Shown here: in pieces, positions 10,349 to 20,869 of the stretch
How the letters are laid out: every line of letters starts with the position of its first letter
Position numbering within the stretch: position 1 is the first letter of the stretch
Assembly (NCBI RefSeq): GCF_030406045.1
Contig: NZ_CP128988.1
Location: forward strand, 186,001 to 250,000
Length of the DNA: 64,000 bases
DNA from: Thiohalobacter sp. IOR34
GTDB taxonomy: Bacteria > Pseudomonadota > Gammaproteobacteria > Thiohalobacterales > Thiohalobacteraceae
Direction of reading: 5' to 3'
The notes under the pieces: generated by a model
Told to the model about the DNA's origin: nothing
Databases searched by the model: none
Seen by the model: the letters and a program-made list of their open reading frames with translations, nothing else
Translations under genes and position numbers: made by a program

Positions 10349-10363
10349 AGTCCGTCGAGCTCC

Positions 10364-11461
<1,098 letters not shown>

Positions 11462-11503
11462 TTAATATAATCCATGTGTTGCGCTGGAAATATGCTTTAG
11501 CGC

Positions 11504-11532
11504 ATTAGAGGCCATGCCCAAATATTTGTCAA
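11504..11532 (-). promoter_or_regulatory. Strong sigma70-type promoter for pilMNOPQ
   Basis: Minus strand TTGACA (consensus) and TCTAAT (5/6) with a 17-base spacer, 64 bp upstream of the pilM GTG. The surrounding 11441-11657 region is unusually AT-rich for this genome and serves both pilM and the divergent mrcA. Transcription would start near 11497. Confidence 0.75.
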
Positions 11533-11657
11533 CCAAGTGTGCCCGGGGTGCCAATGGGTTACGATTCAGCGTATCGGAAGTTTTATACTTTCCTTTATAG
11601 TTCAATACATGATTCCTTTCACATCCTGAACATTTCCTGGATACAACAATTCTCGGT

Positions 11658-14105
11658 ATGAAAATCTTGCGGGTCCTTCTTGCCGCGCTGGCCACTGTCA
11701 CCCTGCTGGGGGGCATGGCCGCCGCGGCGACCTATTTCTATCTGACACCCAGGCTGCCGCCGGTGGAGGCACTGCGCGAGCTGCGCCTGCAGGTGCCGCT
11801 GCGGGTGTACAGCGCCGATCGGCAGCTGATCGCCGAGTTTGGCGAGAAGCGGCGGGTGCCGGTCAGGTACGAGGACCTGCCGCAGCAGGTGATCCAGGCC
11901 TTCCTCGCCGCCGAGGACGACCGCTTCTTCGATCATCCGGGGGTCGACTACCAGGGGCTGATCCGCGCCGGGGTGTCGCTGCTGCGCACCGGCGAGAAGC
12001 GTCAGGGAGGCAGCACCATCACCATGCAGGTGGCGCGCAACTTCTTTCTTAGCAGGGAGAAGACCTATCTGCGCAAGCTCACCGAGATCCTGCTGGCGTT
12101 GAAGATCGAGCGCGAGCTCAGCAAGGAGCAGATTCTCGAACTCTATCTGAACAAGATCTATCTCGGCCACCGCGCCTACGGCGTGGGCGCTGCGGCCAAG
12201 GTCTATTATGGCCGCGATCTGCGCGACCTGAGCCTGCCGCAGATCGCCATGATCGCCGGCCTGCCCAAGGCGCCGTCGCGGGACAACCCGGTGAGCAACC
12301 CGGCGCGGGCCATCGAGCGCCGCAACTACGTGCTGGGCCGCATGTACAGCCTGGGCTACATCGACGCCGAGACCTACCGCGCGGCGTTGCTGATGCCGGA
12401 CGATGCCCGGCTGCACAAGGTGGGCATCGCGGTGGAAGCGCCCTTTGCCGCGGAGATGGTGCGTGCCGAGATGGTGCGGCGCTTCGGCGAGGCGGCCTAT
12501 ACCCGGGGCTACAGCGTCTATACCAGCCTCGACAGCGCTCGCCAGGCGGCCGCCAACAGGGCCCTGCGCGAGGCGCTGCTGGCCTACGACCGGCGGCACG
12601 GTTACCGCGGACCCGAAGCGCGCATCGAGCTGGCCGCGGATGCCGGGCCAGCGGACATCGCCGCTCGCCTCGAAGGGGTGCCGGTCTATGGTGACCTGTT
12701 CCCGGCCATCGTGGTGGCCGTCGAGGACAAGGCGTTTTCGGCGGTGCTGCGCAACGGCGAACAGGTGCAGGTCGAGTGGGAAGGACTGTCCTGGGCGCGG
12801 GCCTACAAGGGGCGTGACCGGCTCGGTCCCAGGCTGAAGCGGGCCGCCGAGGTGGTGCAGCCGGGCGACCGGGTACGCCTGCGCTACCATGACGACGCCT
12901 GGCGACTGTCCCAACTGCCGGCGGTCGAGGGCGCGCTGCTCTCGGTGGACCCAGACAGCGGGGCCATCCAGGCCCTGGTGGGCGGCTTCGACTTCTACCG
13001 GTCCAAGTTCAACCGTGCCGTGCAGGCGCGCCGTCAGCCCGGGTCCAGCTTCAAGCCGATCATCTATTCCGCGGCTCTGGAGAAGGGCTTTACTCCGGCC
13101 AGCATCCTCAACGATGCGCCCGTGGTGTTCGACGATCCGGCGCTGGAACGGGTCTGGCGGCCCGAGAACTACAGCGGCCGTTTCTATGGTCCGACCCGGC
13201 TGCGCGAGGCGCTGACCCATTCCCGCAACCTGGTCTCGATCCGCCTGCTGCGCGCCATCGGCGTGCCCTACGCCATCGAATATGCCCAGCGCTTCGGCTT
13301 CCGGCCGGAGCAGCTGCCGGCCAATCTGTCGCTATCGCTAGGCAGCGGCAGCGTCAGCCCGCTGGACATGGCCCGCGCCTACTCGGTGTTCGCCAATGGT
13401 GGCTTTCGCATCGAGCCCTATCTCATCAGCCGTATCCTCGACGCCGACGGCACGCCGCTCTACGAGGCCGATCCCGCCGTCGCCTGCCGCGAATGTGAAG
13501 CGGCGGACGCCGAACGCCCGTTGCCGGTCGCGGCGTCCGCGGAGACGACCACCGACGGGCCGGCCGCGGCGGCGGTGGACGAGGCCGCCGGGCCGCAGCC
13601 GCCAAGGCGTGCCGAACGGGTGATCACGGCCCAGAACGACTGGCTGATGCTGTCCATGCTGCAGGACGTCATCCGCCGTGGCACCGGGCGGCGCGCCCTG
13701 CAGCTCGGGCGCCGCGACCTGGCCGGCAAGACCGGCACCACCAACGACCAGCGGGATGCCTGGTTCTGTGGCTTCACTCCGGCGTTGGTCACCGTCAGCT
13801 GGGTCGGTTTCGACGAGGTGGCGCCGCTCGGCCGGCGCGAGACCGGCAGCCGCGCCGCCCTGCCGATGTGGATCGCCTACATGCGTGAGGCCCTGAAGGG
13901 GGTGCCGGAGATCCAGCGCGATCCGCCAGCGGGACTGATCAGCGTGCGCATCGACCCGGCCACCGGCCTGCTGGCCGGCGCCGATCAGCGCGACGCCATC
14001 TTCGAGACCTTCCGCGAGGAGAACGTGCCGCGTCGGCTGGCCGTGCCGCCGGGCATCCACGAGGGCGAGGCGGGGGCCGACGAGGGCAGTGACGCCCTGT
14101 TCTGA
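11658..14105 (+). CDS. mrcA: Penicillin-binding protein 1A, bifunctional peptidoglycan synthase
   Basis: Polymerises lipid II and cross-links the strands. The 815-residue class A PBP has an N-terminal membrane anchor (about 5-27). A GT51 glycosyltransferase domain follows (AAEDDRFFDHPG with Glu86, then QGGSTITMQVARN). Next come an OB-like insert (about 300-410) typical of PBP1A, and a transpeptidase domain with SSFK (catalytic Ser463), SRN and KTGTTNDQRDAW. A hydrophilic Ala/Glu-rich insertion lies around 613-655. It is divergent from pilM, as in many relatives. Possible -10 sequences TATACT (11584) and TATAGT (11596) lie upstream but lack a good -35. Confidence 0.95.
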   Translation: MKILRVLLAALATVTLLGGMAAAATYFYLTPRLPPVEALRELRLQVPLRVYSADRQLIAEFGEKRRVPVRYEDLPQQVIQAFLAAEDDRFFDHPGVDYQGLIRAGVSLLRTGEKRQGGSTITMQVARNFFLSREKTYLRKLTEILLALKIERELSKEQILELYLNKIYLGHRAYGVGAAAKVYYGRDLRDLSLPQIAMIAGLPKAPSRDNPVSNPARAIERRNYVLGRMYSLGYIDAETYRAALLMPDDARLHKVGIAVEAPFAAEMVRAEMVRRFGEAAYTRGYSVYTSLDSARQAAANRALREALLAYDRRHGYRGPEARIELAADAGPADIAARLEGVPVYGDLFPAIVVAVEDKAFSAVLRNGEQVQVEWEGLSWARAYKGRDRLGPRLKRAAEVVQPGDRVRLRYHDDAWRLSQLPAVEGALLSVDPDSGAIQALVGGFDFYRSKFNRAVQARRQPGSSFKPIIYSAALEKGFTPASILNDAPVVFDDPALERVWRPENYSGRFYGPTRLREALTHSRNLVSIRLLRAIGVPYAIEYAQRFGFRPEQLPANLSLSLGSGSVSPLDMARAYSVFANGGFRIEPYLISRILDADGTPLYEADPAVACRECEAADAERPLPVAASAETTTDGPAAAAVDEAAGPQPPRRAERVITAQNDWLMLSMLQDVIRRGTGRRALQLGRRDLAGKTGTTNDQRDAWFCGFTPALVTVSWVGFDEVAPLGRRETGSRAALPMWIAYMREALKGVPEIQRDPPAGLISVRIDPATGLLAGADQRDAIFETFREENVPRRLAVPPGIHEGEAGADEGSDALF

Positions 14106-14125
14106 AGGGCGGCGGGGGCGGTGAC

Positions 14126-14761
14126 ATGGCAAAGGGCGGCCCATCCACACGTGATCGGCAGATGCGGCTGCGCATCGCCCAGGAGGCGGCGCGGCTGATC
14201 GCCACCGAGGGGGTGCGCGATTTCCTGGTCGCCAAGCGCAAGGCGGCGGCCCGGCTCGGCGCGCCCGACACCCACAACCTGCCGCGCAACACCGAGGTCG
14301 AGGCCGAACTCGGCGCCTACCAGCGGCTGTTCCAGGCGGCCAGCCAGCCGCAGCGACTGCGCAGGCTGCGCGAGGCGGCGCTGGCGGCGATGCGCTTCTT
14401 CGCGGACTTCTCGCCGCGCCTCACCGGTTCGGTGTTGAGCGGCACCGCCGGGGCGCATTCCGACGTCAATCTGCATCTGTTCGCCGACACCCCGGAGGCG
14501 GTCATCCTGCAGTTGATCGATGCCAATATCCCCTTCGAGGATGATGAGCGGTGTTTCCGCTTCGGTCGTGGCGAGGAGAGCGAGAGTCTGCCGACGCTGC
14601 GTTTCCTGGCCGACGACATCAGCATCGAACTGGTGATCTTCCCCGGCAGCGGCCTGCGCCAGGCGCCGCGCAGTCCGCTCGACGGCCGGCCGATGGAACG
14701 GGCCAATGCCGCTCGGGTCGAGGCCCTGCTGGCCGGCGGGGAACAGTGCCTGTTCGATTGA
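14126..14761 (+). CDS. Putative nucleotidyltransferase-fold protein, conserved hypothetical
   Basis: A soluble 211-residue protein. The N-terminal half is helical and basic (RIAQEAARLIATEGVRDFL, KRKAAARLG), followed by an HNLPRNTEVEAEL segment. The C-terminal half resembles a minimal polymerase-beta-type nucleotidyltransferase: TGSVLSGTAGAHSDVNLHLF reads as the Gly-Ser plus Asp-x-Asp strand, with DDISIELVIF as a possible third acidic strand. The second catalytic Asp is Asn here (DVN), so activity is doubtful. It begins 20 bp after mrcA and may be cotranscribed with it. The fold assignment is inference from motif spacing; no substrate is suggested. Confidence 0.6.
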   Translation: MAKGGPSTRDRQMRLRIAQEAARLIATEGVRDFLVAKRKAAARLGAPDTHNLPRNTEVEAELGAYQRLFQAASQPQRLRRLREAALAAMRFFADFSPRLTGSVLSGTAGAHSDVNLHLFADTPEAVILQLIDANIPFEDDERCFRFGRGEESESLPTLRFLADDISIELVIFPGSGLRQAPRSPLDGRPMERANAARVEALLAGGEQCLFD

Positions 14762-14806
14762 TTCCGGGTTTTCTGCACCGAACCCTGGCGACAGGAACAC
14801 CACCCG

Positions 14807-14880
14807 ATCGCGGCCTGGAGGCCGCTCCTACAAGGGCACGGCGGCGCGATTTGCTGTAGGAGCGGCCTCCAGGCCGCGAT
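14807..14880. repeat. REP-like palindrome, copy 2
   Basis: Arms as in copy 1 (CGCGGCCTGGAGGCCGCTCC core) around a more diverged loop (AAGGGCACGGCGGCGCG). It lies between the convergent ends of the nucleotidyltransferase-like gene and the malic enzyme gene. Unlike the other copies, no MITE end is visible beside it. Confidence 0.88.
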
Positions 14881-14895
14881 CGGGGTACCGCCGGA

Positions 14896-14916
14896 ATCGC
14901 GGCGAGACCGCCGCGC

Positions 14917-14921
<5 letters not shown>
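14896..14921. repeat. Diverged half palindrome overlapping the malic enzyme stop
   Basis: ATCGCGGCGAGACCGCCGCG followed by CCTAC resembles one arm of the neighbouring palindrome with several substitutions. The malic enzyme stop codon (14917-14919) and last codons fall inside it. Confidence 0.55.
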
Positions 14922-16170
<1,249 letters not shown>

Positions 16171-16240
16171 GGCTGCGGGGCTTCCTTGGGGACTCGGCTT
16201 CGTTGCAGGGAGGGCAATGATAGCAGGATCGGCGCGGCGG

Positions 16241-17695
16241 TCACTCGACCACCTTGAGCCACTGGCCGGGACGGGGCTCGCCGTCCGGATAGAGGCCGTT
16301 GAGCAGGCGCAGCCGTTCCTCGGGATGATTGGGGATGGCCGAGTCGCGCGCCAGTTCGGCGAAGCGGGTATTCTCCTCCGCCCGGATCAGGCGGATACGC
16401 AGGGCCCGTGCCAGGGGTTGTTCCGCCTCGCTGAGCGGATGGAAGCGCCTCGCCGTGGCCAGCACCCGGGCGTCGTAGCGGTAGGGGTCGCCGCCGGGGT
16501 CGGCGCCGCCGATGAACAGAAGCGCCTTGTCGCCGCGGAACAGCACCAGGTAGCGCAGCGGCAGACGGCCCTTGGCGGTGTCGGTCTCGGCGATGGCGGT
16601 GTAGCCGGGGAGGCCGAGGTGTTCGATGGCCTCGCCGTGGCTGAGTCGCTTCAGTCCGAGGCGGCGGATCAGGAACTCGCGCGGCGTCAGGCGACGGTTG
16701 AGATCGGTCATGCTGAACTGGATGAAACCGTCGCGCGCCGGCGGGATGGCCAGCAGCCGGTCGGGCTGGTTGTGCAGGGTCCAGCCGGCCGGGAACTCGA
16801 GCGCCAGATCCAGCGCCCGGTGGTAGAAGTGGTTGCCACGGCGGATGCCCTCGCGTTCGCTGTCGCCGAATACCAGGCCGTCGATGGCGTGCAGGAAGGT
16901 CTGCCGCTCACGGCGCCCGCCGTTGGCGGTGAGGCGTCCGGCGGCGGCGATCACCGTCTGCAGCCGCCGGTCGTTGTCGGGATGGGTGGCGAACAGGCCA
17001 TGGTAGCTACGCGGTTCGCGGCCCTCCTCCTTGGCCAGCCGGCGCTCGAAGGTCTCCTGGGCCTTGAGCACCCGGATCACGTCGAGCATGGCCGAGGGGT
17101 CGTAGCCGCTGCGCGCCAGGTATTCGGCACCCAGGCGGTCGGATTCCAGTTCGTGCTCCCGGCCATAGCCGCGCACCAGGGCGGTACCGGCCAGGTTGGC
17201 CAGGTCGCCGGCAGCGGGGAGGCCGCTGCGACCGGCGATGACGGCGCCGAGCACACCGGTGGCAGTGGCCATGCTCTGCTGACGCACCGCGTGGCGGGCG
17301 GTGACATGGCCGATCTCGTGGGCCAGCACGGCGGCCAGCTCGGCCTCGGAATTGAGATAGGCGATCAGCCCGCGGTGGATGTAGATGTAGCCGCCGGGCA
17401 GGGCGAAGGCGTTGACGTCCGGGCTGTCCAGCACCGTGAAGCGGTAGATGAGGCCGGGACGGTGGCTGTGGCTCGCCAGGCGTTCGCCGATGCCCTGCAC
17501 ATAGGCGGCCAGTTGCGGGTCGTCGTAGGCCGGGATCTCCTTCAGTACCTGCGGATGCAGCCGGCGGCCGAGGGCGATCTCCTGGTCTTCCGACATGAGC
17601 ACGAAGTCGGCCTTGCCGGTGACCGGATTGGTGGCGCAGCCGCCCAGCCCGAGCAGCAGCAGGGCGGTGAGCAGCAGGGGGACGAGGCGGGGCAT
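16241..17695 (-). CDS. M48-family metalloprotease, putative envelope lipoprotein
   Basis: A 484-residue zinc protease with a lipoprotein signal (LLLLGLGGC, Cys20). The catalytic HEIGH lies at 126-130, with a second-helix glutamate in [13 protein letters not shown]. This is the arrangement of the BepA/YfgC and LoiP group that degrades misassembled outer-membrane proteins. The C-terminal region (about 260-484) is unusually long. It contains an alpha/beta section with [18 protein letters not shown] and a final segment ending GQWLKVVE that may be a LysM-like or other wall-associated motif. The precise physiological target is unknown. Confidence 0.85.
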   Translation of the reverse strand: MPRLVPLLLTALLLLGLGGCATNPVTGKADFVLMSEDQEIALGRRLHPQVLKEIPAYDDPQLAAYVQGIGERLASHSHRPGLIYRFTVLDSPDVNAFALPGGYIYIHRGLIAYLNSEAELAAVLAHEIGHVTARHAVRQQSMATATGVLGAVIAGRSGLPAAGDLANLAGTALVRGYGREHELESDRLGAEYLARSGYDPSAMLDVIRVLKAQETFERRLAKEEGREPRSYHGLFATHPDNDRRLQTVIAAAGRLTANGGRRERQTFLHAIDGLVFGDSEREGIRRGNHFYHRALDLALEFPAGWTLHNQPDRLLAIPPARDGFIQFSMTDLNRRLTPREFLIRRLGLKRLSHGEAIEHLGLPGYTAIAETDTAKGRLPLRYLVLFRGDKALLFIGGADPGGDPYRYDARVLATARRFHPLSEAEQPLARALRIRLIRAEENTRFAELARDSAIPNHPEERLRLLNGLYPDGEPRPGQWLKVVE

Positions 17696-17710
17696 GGCGG
17701 GGCTCGGGTT

Positions 17711-18535
17711 TCAGTCGTCGCTGGACAGTATACGCAGCGCATCCGGGTGGTGAAGGGTCATCCGCGGCTGGCCGCGGCGCGGATAGACCCAGCCCTGAAC
17801 CTCGATCGTCCTGCCGGGCAGGGTCTCGAACCGTATCCCCCGGAAATGCTCGAGGGCGTCGCGCGGGATGCGCAGCGCCAGCCCGCCCTCCAGGTTGATC
17901 CAGCGCGCCGAGTGGCTGTCGCCGATGCGGCTGACCCGCCCCCGAAGCCGTCGGTAGCCGCGCGTGGCAGCCGTCAGATCGCGGCTGGGGATGGGGCGCC
18001 AGGCCGGTTCGCCCCAGACGCCGCGGCCTGCCTCCCGTGCGCTGCGGGCGAGGCTGGCATAGCAGTCGTGCTGCCAGAGGTTGGGCGGGATGCTGATGTG
18101 GAAACCGGCACCCTCGGCGAGCAGCCGGGCGGTCAGGTTGCGGCCGTCGGCGAGAAAGGCGTGGGCCAGCAGCCGGCCGTGCCGGTCGCGGGCCTCATGG
18201 CCGAGACGCAGGCCGATGCGACGTCCGTTGCTCGAGATCAGCCGGCGCAGGCGGTCGCGGGCGGCGCGCGCCCCGGCCTCGTCGGCTGCGCCATCACGGC
18301 CGAGTTCGGGGGTATTGATGCCGATCAGCCGCAGGTGACGGCCATCGCCAAGGATCAGGGTGTCACCATCGATGACATAGCGGACAGGGGCCCGCTGGTC
18401 GATCCGTTGCGTCGGGCAGTCACTCGCAGCGATGACCGGTGGGGCGGTGGCGAGCAGGGCCAGACAACAAAAGAGGGCGCGACCGGCAGGCTGCGCCCTC
18501 TCTCGATATGGCTGTTTCCCGCCGGCTGCGGGCAT
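17711..18535 (-). CDS. Thermonuclease (SNase-like) family secreted protein
   Basis: A staphylococcal-nuclease-like OB-fold protein, 274 residues from the ATG at 18535. An N-terminal hydrophobic stretch (ALFCCLALLATAPPVIAA) looks like a signal peptide. The nuclease core follows: YVIDGDTLIL, LRLIGINTPEL and ARDRHGRLLAHAFL carry the Asp, Arg and Glu positions of the family. A second beta domain (RLRGRVSRIGDSHSARWINLEGG...) fills residues about 195-270. The frame stays open further upstream into rpmE, but that extension is not used. The rpmE terminator hairpin falls within its first 20 codons. The substrate is not determinable. Confidence 0.82.
   Translation of the reverse strand: MPAAGGKQPYRERAQPAGRALFCCLALLATAPPVIAASDCPTQRIDQRAPVRYVIDGDTLILGDGRHLRLIGINTPELGRDGAADEAGARAARDRLRRLISSNGRRIGLRLGHEARDRHGRLLAHAFLADGRNLTARLLAEGAGFHISIPPNLWQHDCYASLARSAREAGRGVWGEPAWRPIPSRDLTAATRGYRRLRGRVSRIGDSHSARWINLEGGLALRIPRDALEHFRGIRFETLPGRTIEVQGWVYPRRGQPRMTLHHPDALRILSSDD
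18460..18501 (-). terminator. Rho-independent terminator after rpmE
   Basis: On the minus strand a 9-bp stem (arm AGAGGGCGC, 18472-18480 with 18493-18501), a 12-nt loop and a TTTTGTTGT tail. It lies 49 bp after the rpmE stop and inside the 5' codons of the thermonuclease-like gene. Confidence 0.7.
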
Positions 18536-18549
18536 GGGTCCCGGCCCGG

Positions 18550-18756
18550 CTATTTCTTCATGCCGTACTTGCGGCGGAACTTGTCCAGGCGGCCGCCGGT
18601 GTCGACGATCTTCTGCTTGCCGGTATAGAAGGGATGACACTGCGAGCAGACCTCGATGTGCAGATCCCGGCCCGCGGTGGAACGGGTCTTGAAGGTATTG
18701 CCGCAGCTGCAGGTAACGGTGATCTCGTCGTATGCGGGATGGATGTCCGGCTTCAT
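18550..18756 (-). CDS. rpmE: 50S ribosomal protein L31 (zinc-binding form)
   Basis: A 68-residue ribosomal protein of the large subunit. The four zinc-ligand cysteines are present in TCSCGNTF and [15 protein letters not shown], so this is the Cys-containing form rather than the zinc-independent YkgM type. The C-terminus ([13 protein letters not shown]) is canonical. A promoter lies just upstream and a terminator downstream, so it is probably monocistronic. Confidence 0.97.
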   Translation of the reverse strand: MKPDIHPAYDEITVTCSCGNTFKTRSTAGRDLHIEVCSQCHPFYTGKQKIVDTGGRLDKFRRKYGMKK

Positions 18757-18820
18757 GTTGTCATCCTCGGTTCAAAATCGTAGCCCCGCGGCGCGCCCGG
18801 CCACGGCGGAAAGGTCGGCG

Positions 18821-18849
18821 ATGATACGTGATTCCCCCCGGGCCGGCAA
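18821..18849 (-). promoter_or_regulatory. Sigma70-type promoter for rpmE, overlapping a strong hairpin
   Basis: Minus strand TTGCCG (4/6) and TATCAT (5/6) with a 17-base spacer, 65 bp upstream of rpmE. The -35 lies inside a 12-bp-stem inverted repeat (18837-18848 with 18854-18865). That repeat directly follows the DUF3135 gene and may act as its transcription stop, although it has no U-tract. Confidence 0.5.
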
Positions 18850-18870
18850 GCCCTGCCGGCCCGGGCCGGC

Positions 18871-19218
18871 TCAGGCGCGAGGGAGGAAGGCGACGACGTC
18901 ACCCGCCGGGCGCGGGCCGCGCGGCCGGGGCGTCTGGCCGAGGGCCTCCAGCAGGCCGCCGTGGCCGGTGATCCGGTCCCACATCATCTCGTTCATGCGG
19001 ATGCAGGCCGCCAGCGGCGTGGCCGAGGTCTTGCGTACCTGGTCGAGTTTCCACTGCAGGCGACGCAGGCGGGTCTGGTTGCGCTTGGGGGCCCTGCGGA
19101 TGGCCGCTTCGATGACCGCTGCGCGGCGTGCCTCGAACTGCTCCGGATCGCTGCGGGCCAGCTTCGACCAGTGGTCGAAATCGAAAACGGGTGGGTTCTC
19201 AAGACTGCCGGTATTCAT
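18871..19218 (-). CDS. DUF3135-like conserved protein
   Basis: A 115-residue soluble helical protein. The motif FDFDHWSKLARSDPEQFEARR followed by a basic helix (APKRNQTRLRRLQWKLDQVRKT) matches the DUF3135 family, whose function is unknown. The start is the ATG at 19218, giving MNTGSLENPP and preceded by GGGAGACG. A further in-frame Met 11 codons upstream lacks a comparable ribosome site. It is divergent from rimO; the 207-bp gap between them is AT-rich and presumably holds both promoters, but I could not pick convincing hexamers. Confidence 0.75.
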   Translation of the reverse strand: MNTGSLENPPVFDFDHWSKLARSDPEQFEARRAAVIEAAIRRAPKRNQTRLRRLQWKLDQVRKTSATPLAACIRMNEMMWDRITGHGGLLEALGQTPRPRGPRPAGDVVAFLPRA

Positions 19219-19425
19219 GGTTCGTCTCCCGTCTGTGCCGTGGCGTGCCACGGTTTGTTATTGTTGTGCCCTTCAAAATCTACCATGGCCCCCCTGGGAA
19301 GTCATGCTTTTGACGCCTGAAATATGACGCATGCCCAAAAAACGTGAATAAGATATTGTTTCTATTGAATCTTGATAAGCTGTGGATAAGTTGGGCCGGC
19401 GTGGCGGTCAAGGCGGGAGGACGGT

Positions 19426-20739
19426 ATGGCGACTGAACAGCCGAGCATCGGTTTCGTCAGCCTGGGTTGTCCCAAGGCCCTGGTGGACTCGGAGCGGATC
19501 CTCACCCGGCTGCGTGCCGAGGGCTACGCCATCGTCTCCGACTACGCCGGTGCCGACCTGGTGGTGGTCAACACCTGCGGTTTCATCGACAGCGCCGTGG
19601 CCGAGTCGCTGGAGGCGATCGGCGAGGCCGTTGCCGAGAACGGCCGGGTGATCGTCACCGGCTGCCTCGGCGAGCGGGCGGACGAGATCCTCGCCGCCCA
19701 TCCGCAGGTGCTGGCGGTGACCGGCGCCCATGCCTACGAGGCGGTGATGGAGGCGGTACACCGCCATCTGCCGCCGCCCGAGGATCCCTTCACCAGCCTG
19801 CTGCCGCCGGGCGGCATCAAGCTCACGCCGCGCCACTATGCCTATCTGAAGATCGCCGAGGGCTGCAATCACCGCTGCAGCTTCTGCATCATCCCCGCCC
19901 TGCGCGGTGACCTGGTCAGCCGCCCGGCCGGTGAGGTGCTGGAGGAGGCGGAGGCGCTGGCCTCGGCCGGGGTGCGGGAGTTGCTGGTGGTGTCGCAGGA
20001 TACCAGCGCCTATGGCGTCGACCGCCGCTATGCCACCAGCTTCTGGGGCGGGCGGCCGGTCAAGGGGCGACTGCTCGATCTGGCCCGTCACCTCGGCGAG
20101 CTGGGGGTCTGGGTGCGGCTGCACTACGTCTACCCCTATCCGCACGTCGATGCGCTGATCCCGCTGATGGCCGAGGGTCGGATCCTGCCCTATCTGGACA
20201 TTCCGCTGCAGCACGCCAGCCCCGAGGTGCTCAGGGCCATGAAACGGCCGGCCAGCAGCGAGGACGCGCTGCGGCGCATCGAGCAGTGGCGCGGGATCTG
20301 TCCCGAGCTGACCCTGCGCAGCACCTTCATCGTCGGTTTCCCGGGTGAGACCGAGGCCCAGTTCGAGGAGCTGCTGGCCTTCCTGGAGGCGGCACGGCTC
20401 GACCGGGTCGGTTGTTTCGCCTATTCACCCGTCGAGGGGGCGGCGGCCAATGCCCTGCCCGATCCGGTGCCGGAAGCGGTCAAGCAGGAGCGCCTGGAGC
20501 GACTGATGGCGCTGCAGGCGCGGGTCAGCGCCGCGCGCCTGGCCGAGAAGGTGGGACGGCGGATGCAGGTGCTGGTCGATGCCGTCGACGAACAGGGCGC
20601 CATCGCCCGCAGTGCCGCCGATGCCCCGGAGATCGACGGCCTGGTGTTCGTGGACGACGCCGGGCTCAAGGTGGGGGAGTTCGTCGAGGTGGAGATCACC
20701 GAGGCCGGCGAGCACGACCTCTGGGCGGTCAGGGTCTGA
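19426..20739 (+). CDS. rimO: Ribosomal protein S12 methylthiotransferase
   Basis: Radical-SAM enzyme that methylthiolates an aspartate of ribosomal protein S12. The 437-residue protein has all three domains. The UPF0004 domain carries Cys15, Cys51 and Cys80 for the auxiliary [4Fe-4S] cluster. The radical-SAM core carries CNHRCSFC (Cys147, Cys151, Cys154), and a C-terminal TRAM domain contains the [20 protein letters not shown] segment. GPMGAGK-like nucleotide motifs are absent, as expected. ATG at 19426 is preceded by GGGAGGA. It converges with hemW across a palindrome and a MITE-end remnant. Confidence 0.96.
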   Translation: MATEQPSIGFVSLGCPKALVDSERILTRLRAEGYAIVSDYAGADLVVVNTCGFIDSAVAESLEAIGEAVAENGRVIVTGCLGERADEILAAHPQVLAVTGAHAYEAVMEAVHRHLPPPEDPFTSLLPPGGIKLTPRHYAYLKIAEGCNHRCSFCIIPALRGDLVSRPAGEVLEEAEALASAGVRELLVVSQDTSAYGVDRRYATSFWGGRPVKGRLLDLARHLGELGVWVRLHYVYPYPHVDALIPLMAEGRILPYLDIPLQHASPEVLRAMKRPASSEDALRRIEQWRGICPELTLRSTFIVGFPGETEAQFEELLAFLEAARLDRVGCFAYSPVEGAAANALPDPVPEAVKQERLERLMALQARVSAARLAEKVGRRMQVLVDAVDEQGAIARSAADAPEIDGLVFVDDAGLKVGEFVEVEITEAGEHDLWAVRV

Positions 20740-20752
20740 TAACACCGTGCCA

Positions 20753-20821
20753 ATCGCGGCCTGGAGGCCGCTCCTACCATGGTGCCGCCATGCCCCGTAG
20801 GAGCGGCCTCCAGGCCGCGAT
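20753..20821. repeat. REP-like palindrome, copy 3
   Basis: Arms as in copy 1; its loop reads as the reverse complement of the usual GGGGCATGGCGGCAC loop, so it is inserted in the opposite orientation. It starts 14 bp after the rimO stop, between two convergent genes. Confidence 0.9.
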
Positions 20822-20848
20822 GGGGCAGGCAGGATGTCCAAAATATCG

Positions 20849-20862
20849 AATATCCGGGCCTA
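20849..20862 (-). repeat. Remnant right end of the MITE-like family
   Basis: AATATCCGGGCCTA resembles the right terminal repeat AATATCCGGGCTA with one inserted C. It lies 27 bp from palindrome copy 3, again pairing the two repeat types. Confidence 0.45.
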
Positions 20863-20869
20863 GGAGGGA

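Noticed and set aside
11619-13220. 533-codon open frame on the minus strand antisense to mrcA
   Set aside because: It overlaps the well-supported PBP1A and gives His/Gln/Arg-rich sequence without motifs, typical of shadow frames at this GC content.
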